From contig VBMG01000038.1 of assembly GCA_005878485.1 (NCBI GenBank), forward strand, positions 1-49,609: a stretch of DNA of 49,609 bases, given 5' to 3'. This stretch comes from Methanobacteriota archaeon. GTDB taxonomy: Archaea; Thermoplasmatota; Thermoplasmata; RBG-16-68-12. Made by a program: the position numbers and the translations under genes. This document shows positions 1 through 6,766 of this stretch, one piece after another; position 1 is the stretch's first letter, and the number at the start of each line of letters is the position of its first letter. The notes beneath the pieces are model-generated. The model was not told where the DNA came from and did no database searches. It saw only the letters and a program-made list of their open reading frames with translations.

Positions 1-382
1 CCTTCCCCGCGTACCTCTACGGGGCTGTCACCCTCTCTAGCCTCGGCGTTCCACCGGAGTTCGAGTTGGCGAGGTCAGGTGTGCCGGAGTCCGAACACCA
101 CACGGCCACCGCCTTTCAGCGGCGGCTTCGGTTTGCTCTGTACCCTCTTCGATCGCCTTTACTGAGGGCATCCCGTTTGGTCTCTTTTCCTCCCCGTACT
201 AGGATGCTTCGATTCCGGGGGTTTCCGTTCCTTTCGGAACAACCTTGCGGTTAGGAGGTCCCATTCGGAGATCGTCGGATCACAGGTTCCTTGCGCCTAC
301 CCGACGCATTTCGCAGCTTGGCACGTCCTTCGTCGGCGCCCGAGCCGAGCCATTCCCCAGACAGCATGTTAGCCACGGACCT
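1..382 (-). rRNA. 23S ribosomal RNA, 5' part (partial)
   Basis: Read on the minus strand, this stretch begins near 382 with the typical archaeal large-subunit 5' domain: the ATGGCTCGGCTCGGGCGCCG block (near 356-337), then the GAAGGACGTGCCAAGCTGCG block and GTAGGCGCAAGGAACC. It continues out of the window at position 1, so only about 380 of roughly 2,900 nt are present. The exact mature 5' end is estimated from the conserved block, within about 10 nt. No 16S rRNA or tRNA lies upstream; the next genes are protein-coding and a promoter sits at about 589-597. The gene therefore seems to be transcribed alone, as in Thermoplasma. Translated ORFs across this region are spurious. Confidence 0.93.
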
Positions 383-588
383 GTCGGCTTAGCACACGTC
401 CAGGATGCATATGATCGGTATCAGTGGACGCTGTGCAAGCGGCGCGCGTGCGCCTCCAGCGCCCTCTACCCCTTCCCCTTCGACGCCCGCGCACGTCGAG
501 GGTGCACGTCCGTCTCCGAGCGCAAAACGGGATGCCATTCGATGCAGAGCCCAAGATTGTCGGAGGCTCGTTTCACTATGCGATGGGC

Positions 589-597
589 GTATTTAAT
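589..597 (-). promoter_or_regulatory. TATA box of the 23S rRNA transcript
   Basis: The minus strand reads ATTAAATAC, a good archaeal TATA element. Initiation is expected near 563, giving a precursor leader of about 180 nt before the rRNA. The leader holds GC-rich inverted sequence, for example around 430-475, that could form the processing stem. The box overlaps the stop codon of the small ORF at 593-754. Confidence 0.6.
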
Positions 598-754
598 CCT
601 TGTCTCGTGCCCGTCGAGACGGGAGGCGCGCGGCATCGTCGATCCGAGCCTCCAGCGCCGCGACGAACCCTCGTTCTTCGTCCCGCCGTTTCCGCTCCAG
701 GTAGCGGTCCCCGAAGACGCAGAGGCCGATCCAAATCCCACCCTCCATGGCCAT
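593..754 (-). CDS. Small hypothetical protein, possible membrane anchor plus charged tail
   Basis: A 53-residue reading frame from ATG 754. It has a short hydrophobic segment near the N-terminus (GIWIGLCVFG) followed by a strongly charged helix rich in Arg, Glu and Asp. The frame stays open to about 826, and just upstream, in another frame, lies a 25-residue ORF that encodes a second hydrophobic helix. The two could be a single two-helix membrane protein broken by a frameshift, or two coupled mini-genes. Both are downstream of the GINS gene on the same strand. No family is recognised and the coding status is uncertain. Confidence 0.3.
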   Translation of the reverse strand: MAMEGGIWIGLCVFGDRYLERKRRDEERGFVAALEARIDDAARLPSRRARDKD

Positions 755-774
755 CCAGAGTGCCGTGACCGGGC

Positions 775-852
775 CTACAGAAGGTACGCGATCGCGATGA
801 GGCCGATCAACGCGGCGAGGAGGCAAAGGCCGAAGGCGGTCCGCGACCTCAA
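775..852 (-). CDS. 25-residue hydrophobic mini-ORF overlapping the GINS stop
   Basis: A TTG at 852 overlaps the GINS stop codon (TTGA, the overlap style also used at dnaG/Lon). It opens a 25-codon frame encoding three basic or polar residues and then one near-perfect transmembrane helix (AFGLCLLAALIGLIAIAYLL), ending in TAG at 775-777. Reading on in the next frame gives the 593-754 protein. It is either a very small coupled membrane peptide or the first half of a frameshifted gene. Confidence 0.25.
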   Translation of the reverse strand: MRSRTAFGLCLLAALIGLIAIAYLL

Positions 853-1532
853 ACGTTCGCCCCGGACATCTGGACGATCCGCGCCTTCCCTCGGTCCACG
901 AGGATTTGCGCGATCGTCTTCGGAAGCGTGACGACGTCCTCTTTCTTCAAGCGATACGTGGTGTCGATCCCCGCGAAAGGCGGGACGTCCTCGAGGACGT
1001 GGACGAGGACATGGTCTTTGAGCGTCGGCGCGACAGGGGCGCGCCTCGTTTCCTCGGCCCGAACGACCTTCATTCCGGCGGGCTTCTCTTTCGCGGTCAC
1101 GACGGTGGACGCGGCCGGAGGCGGAGCCGGTTCCACGCCGAACGGGGAGCCACCGAAGGCATCCGTCCGCGACTTTCTCAGCAGGGCAACCATGTTGTCG
1201 AACAGGAATCGCTCTTGGGAGGGGAGGTTCGGGACCTCGACTTCCGTGCCGCTGGCGCGACTCGACGCCAAGAGCGCGAGTTTTCGTTCGCGGTACGTGA
1301 AGATCTGGTCACGCCTCTTGCGCACCTTCCGGAGTTCGTCCTGGAGAAGGAGAGCCTTCGGGGAGTTCGAGTCCTTCTGGGCCTCCTTGTTCGCGGATTC
1401 CTCGAGCCGGCCGATGTACGCGGCCAGCCGATCGTAGAAGTCCGCCTCGAGGCTCACGAGGGTCTTCTTGCCGCTCTCCTCGCGGTACACCTTCGTGACG
1501 CGCTCAAAATTGACCTCCTCCTCGCCCGGCAT
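849..1532 (-). CDS. gins51: GINS complex subunit, Gins51 (Sld5/Psf1) type
   Basis: A replicative-helicase accessory subunit that would bridge MCM and Cdc45/RecJ in the archaeal CMG complex. The 227-residue protein starts with MPGEEEVNFERV, has an all-helical charged N-terminal A domain (about residues 1-120), a Pro/Ala-rich linker, and a C-terminal small beta domain (about 175-225) with the signature DVPPFAGIDTTYRLKKEDVV followed by LP and an ILVDRGKA-like end. The A-then-B order marks the Gins51 type, the sole GINS in Thermoplasma. ATG 1532 lies about 25 nt after a TATA box, so a leaderless start fits; ATG 1541 would add three residues. The gene diverges from the Toprim gene at 1685 and is close to dnaG. 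Confidence 0.85.
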   Translation of the reverse strand: MPGEEEVNFERVTKVYREESGKKTLVSLEADFYDRLAAYIGRLEESANKEAQKDSNSPKALLLQDELRKVRKRRDQIFTYRERKLALLASSRASGTEVEVPNLPSQERFLFDNMVALLRKSRTDAFGGSPFGVEPAPPPAASTVVTAKEKPAGMKVVRAEETRRAPVAPTLKDHVLVHVLEDVPPFAGIDTTYRLKKEDVVTLPKTIAQILVDRGKARIVQMSGANV

Positions 1533-1551
1533 GTCGTGCATATCCGGCGGC

Positions 1552-1563
1552 CGATATTTGATG
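1552..1563 (-). promoter_or_regulatory. TATA box of the GINS gene
   Basis: The minus strand reads ATCAAATATCGG. Its centre lies about 25 nt before ATG 1532, consistent with a leaderless transcript, and this supports the 1532 start over upstream in-frame codons. Confidence 0.55.
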
Positions 1564-1684
1564 GCTTCCGCCTCGCAACCCTTATCGCCCGCGGACCCAT
1601 CGGGTGGATGTCGGAGGGTCGCACCGTTTCGACGGCCCGTACAGGATCGGAGCGAACCCTCCCGCCGCCGTGGGGTGAACTCTG

Positions 1685-2161
1685 ATGGACTGGGATCAAC
1701 TGCACGAGGATCTCGCAAAGGTCCTCGAAGATCTCGCGGACAAGAACCGCCACGCCCCAATCATCGTGGAGGGAGAGTACGACCGGCGGTCCTTGCGGGC
1801 CCTCGGCGTGATGGGCGACATCCGGATGATCAATGAAGGATCCACGGTGTTCCGCCTGTGCGAGACGATCGCGGCGACGAACCGCGAGGCAATCATCCTC
1901 ACGGACTGGGACGTCCGCGGAGGACGGCTCGCGCGACAGCTTCGGGATGCACTTTCGGCCAACGGAGTGCGGTTCGACGAGGACATCCGCGCCCGTCTCA
2001 CCCGGCTGTGCCGGAAAGACATTACGGACGTCGAGAGCCTCCACACGTTCGTCGAGCGCGTTGCGGAACACGCGTCGACGGGGAGTCGGCAGCGGCCCTC
2101 GAAGCGATGGTACGCGGACCGGGTCCAACGGCGGGACACCCGGCGACGGTCTCGAACGTGA
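1685..2161 (+). CDS. Small Toprim-domain protein (UPF0292 family)
   Basis: A 158-residue stand-alone Toprim protein of the archaeal UPF0292 type. A short helical N-terminus is followed by the first acidic motif IIVEGEYDRRSL (about residues 26-38) and the second motif ILTDWDVRGGRLARQL (about 74-89) with the D-x-D pair, which together bind Mg2+ in Toprim enzymes. The C-terminus is basic and probably flexible. ATG 1685 is preceded by a GGTGA element. Its biochemical role is not established; it may act in RNA or DNA metabolism. It lies between GINS (divergent) and dnaG, which is another Toprim protein. Confidence 0.82.
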   Translation: MDWDQLHEDLAKVLEDLADKNRHAPIIVEGEYDRRSLRALGVMGDIRMINEGSTVFRLCETIAATNREAIILTDWDVRGGRLARQLRDALSANGVRFDEDIRARLTRLCRKDITDVESLHTFVERVAEHASTGSRQRPSKRWYADRVQRRDTRRRSRT

Positions 2162-2178
2162 GAATAAGTTAAAGAATC

Positions 2179-2186
2179 TTTAAATA
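2179..2186 (+). promoter_or_regulatory. TATA box for the dnaG leader transcript
   Basis: TTTAAATA in an AT-rich stretch (2161-2187) within GC-rich DNA. Initiation is expected near 2207-2212, which is where the first hairpin of the leader begins, about 155 nt before the dnaG ATG. Confidence 0.65.
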
Positions 2187-2208
2187 GGCCCGGCTGCAGT
2201 GAGGAACC

Positions 2209-2358
2209 GGGATAGCGGCTGAGGCCGCGATTCAACGATCCCACTCATCCGAATCTTCCTTTCCTGCCTCCAAGAAATCGGGAGGCTGCGCGGCCCTGCG
2301 GGGCGAGAGTTGTCCGGATAGCGGGACGTAAGTCGCAGACGTCGGCGCATCCCGGACA
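2209..2358 (+). ncRNA. Structured leader or independent small RNA upstream of dnaG
   Basis: About 150 nt between the predicted transcription start and dnaG can fold into three hairpins by eye. Hairpin 1 (2209-2242) has outer GGGAT/ATCCC and inner GCGGC/GCCGC closed by TGAG. Hairpin 2 (2266-2286) is GCCTCC/GGAGGC. Hairpin 3 (2311-2358) has TGTCCGGAT pairing with ATCCCGGACA around one bulge, plus an inner GACGT/ACGTC, and ends 8 nt before the ATG. I could not match it to RNase P RNA, SRP RNA, 5S rRNA or box C/D RNA motifs. Most genes here look leaderless, so a long folded leader is unusual. It may be a cis-regulatory leader or a separate RNA. Confidence 0.4.
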
Positions 2359-2366
2359 GTGCGAGA

Positions 2367-3674
2367 ATGAACATCGATCCGAGTACAACGAAGTACCTCA
2401 TCCAGGCCCGCCTCGAGGCGGAAGGGATCGTCGAGAAGCCCGACGTGGTCGGGGCCGTGTTCGGCCAGACCGAGGGGCTGCTGGGCGAGGAACTGGACCT
2501 GAGGGATTTGCAGAAGAGCGGGCGCATCGGCCGAATCGAAGTCGATGTGCAAAGCAAGAAAGGGCGAAGCGAAGGCACGATCCTAATTCCTTCCTCGCTG
2601 GACCAAGTCGAGACATCGATCCTTGCGGCGGCCCTCGAGACGATCGACCGTGTCGGGCCGTGCAAGGCGACGATCAAGGTCGACAAGGTCGAGGACACGC
2701 GGGTGACGAAGCGGAACAAGATCATCGAGCGAGCCCGCGCCCTCCTGTCGTCCATGGTCGAGGAGTCGAAGACCTCCGGGTCCGACCTGCTCGACGAGGT
2801 GCGCCAGAGCGTCCAGGTGTCGGAGATTGTCTCCTTCGGGACGGAGCGGCTCCCCGCGGGACCGAACGTCACGGACAGCGACGCGATCATCATCGTCGAA
2901 GGCCGACAAGACGTCCTGAATCTCCTGCGATCCGGCATCAAGAACGCGATTGCGGTCGAAGGCACGAACGTGCCCAAGACGATCCAAGAGCTGTCGAAGG
3001 AACGCGCGCTGACGGCGTTCGTTGACGGAGACCGCGGGGGAGACCTGATCCTGAAGGAGCTCCTCCAGGTCGCCGAAGTCGACTTCATCGCCCGCGCCCC
3101 GCGCGGCAAGGAGGTCGAGGAGCTGACGCAGAAGCAGATCATGAAGAGCCTGCGAAACAAGATCCCCGCGGACCAGTACGTGGAGATGTACGGCATCTCG
3201 GGCCAGGTGTACAAGGCCGAGTCCGAGTTCCCCGAGCCGAAGCCGTCGGGAGGACCGCAAGGCCGTCCGGAGCCCCGGTCCGAACCTCGTCCCGAGCCGC
3301 GCCCCGAGTTCCGGGAACCGCGGGAGGCTCCTGTGGAGCGCGCACCGGCTCCGCTGTCGCCCACCACGAAGGTCCTCAACCCGAAACTGGAGAAGTACCG
3401 CGACATGCTGGTCCAGCTCGGCGGGTCCTCGACGGCGCGTCTCCTCGATGAAGGGGATGGCGTCGTCACGGAGGTCCCGGTGCGGGAGCTCGTGGACACG
3501 CTCAAGACCGCGAAGCAGACCCGAGCGGTCGTCTTCGACGGGATCATCACGCAACGGATCCTGGACATTGCCGCGGAGATGAACATGCACTCCGTCGTCG
3601 GCACGAAGATGGGCACGATCACGAAGCAGCCCGCCGGCGTCGAAGTCTGGACCCGGAGCGACTTGGCTCCTTGA
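2367..3674 (+). CDS. dnaG: Archaeal DnaG-type primase/exosome protein
   Basis: The 435-residue archaeal DnaG, which can make short RNA primers and is also a poly(A)-binding subunit of the archaeal exosome. The N-terminus is the archaeal-specific domain (about 1-165; MNIDPSTTKYLIQARLEAEG). The Toprim core follows, with IIIVEGRQDVLNLL (about 172-185) and AFVDGDRGGDLILKEL (about 213-228) supplying the metal-binding Glu and Asp residues. A Pro/Glu/Arg-rich low-complexity linker (about 285-335) leads to the C-terminal domain (about 340-435). The start MNIDPSTTKY is typical. The stop overlaps the TTG of the Lon-like ATPase (TTGA), so the two are probably co-translated. Confidence 0.96.
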   Translation: MNIDPSTTKYLIQARLEAEGIVEKPDVVGAVFGQTEGLLGEELDLRDLQKSGRIGRIEVDVQSKKGRSEGTILIPSSLDQVETSILAAALETIDRVGPCKATIKVDKVEDTRVTKRNKIIERARALLSSMVEESKTSGSDLLDEVRQSVQVSEIVSFGTERLPAGPNVTDSDAIIIVEGRQDVLNLLRSGIKNAIAVEGTNVPKTIQELSKERALTAFVDGDRGGDLILKELLQVAEVDFIARAPRGKEVEELTQKQIMKSLRNKIPADQYVEMYGISGQVYKAESEFPEPKPSGGPQGRPEPRSEPRPEPRPEFREPREAPVERAPAPLSPTTKVLNPKLEKYRDMLVQLGGSSTARLLDEGDGVVTEVPVRELVDTLKTAKQTRAVVFDGIITQRILDIAAEMNMHSVVGTKMGTITKQPAGVEVWTRSDLAP

Positions 3675-5218
3675 GCGGGGTGGGCCGTATCGCGCGGACG
3701 AAGCAGGTCACGGCGGACGAGGGGTTCGCCTTCGACGACTTCGACTCCACCACGGAGATCGCGATCCCGGACGATCCGCTGAAGCGGGTCGTCGGCCAGG
3801 ACGAGGCCGTCGCGCTCGCGCGCATCGCGGCGAACCAGCGGCGGCATTTCCTCCTGGTCGGCCCGCCCGGGACGGGCAAGTCGATGATCGCCCAGGCGCT
3901 CTCCCTCCATCTTCCCGCGGTGACGGAGGAGATCCGCGTCGTCCACAATCCGGAGAATCCGGAACGGCCTCTCATCGAAGTCAAGCAGCGGGACGAAGTC
4001 CTGCAGGAACGGAACCGGCTGGCCGGGGCCGAGGGGGACTTGATCGACCCGAAAGAAGCGCCGATCAACGTCGCGGAGCGGCTCGGGTACAAGTGCGTCC
4101 ATTGCGGGACGTACTCGTCGCCGACCGACCGCATGTGCCCGAAGTGCGGGCGACCGAAGGCGGCGTCCCAGGCGAACGTCGGGAATCCGTTCGGCGACCT
4201 GCTCGGCGGCATCTTCGAAGTCACGTTCGCACAGCTCCAGGGGCGGGATCGGGTGACCACGACCCGACAGCAGTTCGGCAAAGAAGAGGTCGTGGTGTAC
4301 GAGCGAGCGGGCGACATGATCCGGGTCCTCGACCAGAAGGCGCTCGAGAAGCGACGCGAGGTCGAGAAGGAGAGCCCGCGAAAAGTCCTCGTCCCAATCG
4401 CGCGAAGGCCGTTCGTGCTCGCGACCGGGGCGAGCGAGACCGAGCTCCTCGGGGACGTGCGGCACGACCCGTACGGCGGCCATCCGCAGCTGGGCACCCA
4501 GCCGTACGATCGCGTCGTCGCCGGGGCGATCCACGAGGCCCACCAAGGGGTCCTGTTCATCGACGAGCTCCCGCAGCTGGGCTTCCTCCAGCGGTTCATC
4601 TTGACCGCGATGCAAGAGAAGCGGTTCCCGATCTCCGGGAGGAATCCGCAGAGCGCGGGCGCGAGCGTGAAGGTCGAGAGCGTCCCGTGCGACTTCATCT
4701 TCGTCGGCGCGTGCAACATCCAGGACCTCCCGCACATCTTGTCGCCGCTGCGTTCGCGGATCACGGGTGCCGGGTACGAGGTGCTCGTCGAGACGACGAT
4801 GGCGGACTCCGACGTGAACCGCGCGAAGCTCGTGCAGTTCGTCGCGCAGGAGATTGCGGTCGACAAGCGGATTCCGCCCGCGACGCGCGATGCGGTCGGG
4901 GTCGTGATCGACGAGGCCCGACGGCGTGCGAAGTCCTTGGACAACAAGGACAAGGCGCTGAGCCTGCGCCTCCGGGAACTCGGGGGCCTCATCCGATCCG
5001 CGGGCGACATCGCGGTCACCGAGGAGTCGAAGTTCATCGAGGCGGACCACGTCCGGCGAGCGGTCAAGGTGTCCCGGTCGATCGAGGACCAGATTCGCGA
5101 GCGATACGGATCGTACACGGCGGGCGTCGGGACCGACCTGTCTCCGGCGCAGCGCGAGGCGTCGCCGTACCACTACTGGAACGAGCACAAGGCGGACGAC
5201 GTCCAGGGCTACCAGTGA
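3671..5218 (+). CDS. Lon-like AAA+ ATPase lacking the protease domain, with a zinc-ribbon insert
   Basis: A 515-residue AAA+ protein of the archaeal LonB type. It shows the LonB-like entry VVGQDEAVALARIAANQRR, Walker A GPPGTGKS (64-71), Walker B GVLFIDEL (293-300), a SPLRSRITG arginine-finger/sensor stretch, and a C-terminal AAA lid ending at SRSIEDQIRERYG. In LonB the serine-lysine protease domain follows; here the protein ends about 35 residues later and no protease frame follows in the next DNA. Between Walker A and B, where LonB has its membrane segment, there is a four-cysteine zinc ribbon (C142, C145, C156, C159). It is probably a soluble ATP-dependent remodelling factor. The TTG 3671 start overlaps the dnaG stop; GTG 3680 is the alternative. 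Confidence 0.85.
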   Translation: MSGVGRIARTKQVTADEGFAFDDFDSTTEIAIPDDPLKRVVGQDEAVALARIAANQRRHFLLVGPPGTGKSMIAQALSLHLPAVTEEIRVVHNPENPERPLIEVKQRDEVLQERNRLAGAEGDLIDPKEAPINVAERLGYKCVHCGTYSSPTDRMCPKCGRPKAASQANVGNPFGDLLGGIFEVTFAQLQGRDRVTTTRQQFGKEEVVVYERAGDMIRVLDQKALEKRREVEKESPRKVLVPIARRPFVLATGASETELLGDVRHDPYGGHPQLGTQPYDRVVAGAIHEAHQGVLFIDELPQLGFLQRFILTAMQEKRFPISGRNPQSAGASVKVESVPCDFIFVGACNIQDLPHILSPLRSRITGAGYEVLVETTMADSDVNRAKLVQFVAQEIAVDKRIPPATRDAVGVVIDEARRRAKSLDNKDKALSLRLRELGGLIRSAGDIAVTEESKFIEADHVRRAVKVSRSIEDQIRERYGSYTAGVGTDLSPAQREASPYHYWNEHKADDVQGYQ

Positions 5219-5265
5219 TCACATACCGGCTGGCCCGTTCCGCGTCTCGGCTCTCCGGGCCTTCC

Positions 5266-5700
5266 TCACAAGTGTCTAATCATTTTATAGCCATCTTCGC
5301 CGTCCGTGTAGAACTTCGGGAGATTCTGGGCGATTTCGAAGCCGTATCGCTTGTAGAACCGGATCGCTTCGTCGTTCGAGATTCGCACTTCGAGTTCGAT
5401 TCGTCGGATGCCGCGCATCGCACAGACTTGGATGAACGCGTTCATCATCTGGCTTCCGAACCCCCGCCGGCGGAAGCCCGCGGTCACGGCGAACATCAGG
5501 ACGCGAGCTTGGCCGTCCGCGCTGAGCACGGCCGCGAGGAAGCCCACGGGATGGCCGTCGAGATCCGCCACCAGGAACCCGTCCCGCCACCATCGGTGGA
5601 TGTCGAGGTACAGGGAGGTCGGGTAGTTCTCTCGGAGCGCATCGCGGACGATCGAAGCGATTGCGGGGATGTCGTTCGGCATGAAGGGCCGGATTCGCAC
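5266..5700 (-). CDS. GNAT-family N-acetyltransferase (RimI-like)
   Basis: A 144-residue single-domain GNAT enzyme that transfers acetyl from acetyl-CoA to an amine, possibly a protein N-terminus. It has beta-strand 4/5 and the acetyl-CoA pyrophosphate loop FAVTAGFRRRGFGSQMMNAF (about 71-90; the R-R-G-F-G form of the Q/RxxGxG/A motif), followed by ELEVRISNDEAIRFYKRYGF (about 104-123), typical of RimI-like enzymes. The start MRIRPFMPND is the usual first strand. It converges with the Lon-like gene and diverges from trmG10. The substrate is not predictable. Confidence 0.85.
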   Translation of the reverse strand: MRIRPFMPNDIPAIASIVRDALRENYPTSLYLDIHRWWRDGFLVADLDGHPVGFLAAVLSADGQARVLMFAVTAGFRRRGFGSQMMNAFIQVCAMRGIRRIELEVRISNDEAIRFYKRYGFEIAQNLPKFYTDGEDGYKMIRHL

Positions 5701-5779
5701 CGGGCCGGGCGAAGGGGCCGCGCCATTTGAAAATGACGGTCATCGGCAAACTCATCATCCCTTGCGGCGTTCGACCGGC

Positions 5780-6766
5780 GTGCGGATCTTCGTCGAGTTG
5801 TCCGGGGAACATCCGACTCTTCCTCGGGCGGAAGCGCTCGCGGCGATGGCCGCGGAGCGCGTCGAGGTGAAGGCCACGACATTCGGACCGCACCTGCTTC
5901 GGCTGGAGACCACGGGACCGGTGGAGCGGGCTGCACGTCGCTTAGGTCTGGCGCACCTCGTTTGCGAAGAACTCGCATCCGGCGACCTCGATTCGATTCG
6001 CGAATTCGCGCGGTCCCAGGATCTGGGCGGTCGAACGTTCCGGGTCCGGGCGCGAGGTATCGGCGTCGACATCGAGCCCCGCGGGGTGGAGGAGCCGCTC
6101 GGCGGAGATTTCGGACGGACGGGTCGGGTCGACCTCGATGCGCCCCAAATCGATTATCGCGTCCTCGTCGGTGACGAGTTCGTCTTGGGTCGGATCCTGC
6201 ATCGCGTGGACCGCGCACGGCTCGAGGCCACGAAGGTCGCTCACCGCTCGTTCTCGCTCCCGATCTCCCTCCATCCAAAGTTCGCACGAGCCCTCGTGAA
6301 CCTCGCGGGGATTCCGATGGCCGGAACGGTCCTGGACCCATTCTGCGGGACGGGCGGGATCCTGCTCGAGGCGGCGGAGCTCGGCCTCCGAGCCGTTGGG
6401 TTCGACCGAGAAGGAAAGATGGTTCGCGGCGCGCGGTCTTCGTGCCGTGAAGTGGGAAAGGCCCCCGACTTCGCGGTCGCGGATGCGGGCCGTCTTCCGA
6501 TCCGCTCCGGATCCGTCCACGGGATTGCGACGGATCCTCCCTACGGAAGGGCGGCGTCGACTCGCGGCGAGCCGGTCGACCGCCTCTATGAACGGGCCTT
6601 CGAAGCGTTCGTGGACGTGTTGAACCGAGGCGCTCGCGTCGCGGTCGTCCTACCGACCGAGAAGGCGATCGACATCGGGACGGCCCGGATGGAGCTCGCG
6701 GAGCGTCATGCGCTGCGGGTCCACCGCTCCCTCGCCCGCTACTTCTGCGTCTTCGTCAAGGCGTGA
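5780..6766 (+). CDS. tRNA (guanine-10-N2)-methyltransferase TrmG10, THUMP type
   Basis: A 328-residue THUMP-methyltransferase that modifies G10 of tRNA using SAM. The N-terminal ferredoxin-like/THUMP region (about 1-165) precedes a Rossmann methyltransferase with VLDPFCGTGGILLEA (SAM motif I, about 185-199) and the catalytic DPPYG (about 252-256) used by N2-guanine and N6-adenine enzymes. The start is taken as GTG 5780 (VRIFVELSGEHPTLP), because the upstream frame overlaps the divergent GNAT gene and does not look like protein. The 3' end overlaps the convergent M50 protease gene by 11 bp. Confidence 0.88.
   Translation: MRIFVELSGEHPTLPRAEALAAMAAERVEVKATTFGPHLLRLETTGPVERAARRLGLAHLVCEELASGDLDSIREFARSQDLGGRTFRVRARGIGVDIEPRGVEEPLGGDFGRTGRVDLDAPQIDYRVLVGDEFVLGRILHRVDRARLEATKVAHRSFSLPISLHPKFARALVNLAGIPMAGTVLDPFCGTGGILLEAAELGLRAVGFDREGKMVRGARSSCREVGKAPDFAVADAGRLPIRSGSVHGIATDPPYGRAASTRGEPVDRLYERAFEAFVDVLNRGARVAVVLPTEKAIDIGTARMELAERHALRVHRSLARYFCVFVKA

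Noticed and set aside
66-931. Overlapping plus-strand ORFs of up to 228 codons
   Set aside because: They lie over the 23S rRNA 5' domain and its leader; the amino acid content (very rich in Arg, Ser, Pro) is typical of shadow frames in GC-rich DNA.
2311-2358. Reading the third dnaG leader hairpin as an H/ACA guide RNA
   Set aside because: The ACA triplet at 2356-2358 is part of the stem, not a free box after it, and no clear pseudouridylation pocket is visible.
2201-2366. Reading the dnaG leader as RNase P RNA, SRP RNA or 5S rRNA
   Set aside because: The universally conserved core sequences of these RNAs were not found; a short ATAGCGG similarity to 5S rRNA is too brief.
3485-3674. Internal GTG codons near the dnaG end as separate small genes
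   Set aside because: They fall inside the conserved C-terminal domain of DnaG and have no ribosome-binding site or promoter.
2180-5188. Minus-strand ORF of 1002 codons opposite dnaG and the Lon-like gene
   Set aside because: It is antisense to two clearly conserved genes and has a low-complexity Arg/Asp/Leu-rich composition caused by GC-biased third positions.
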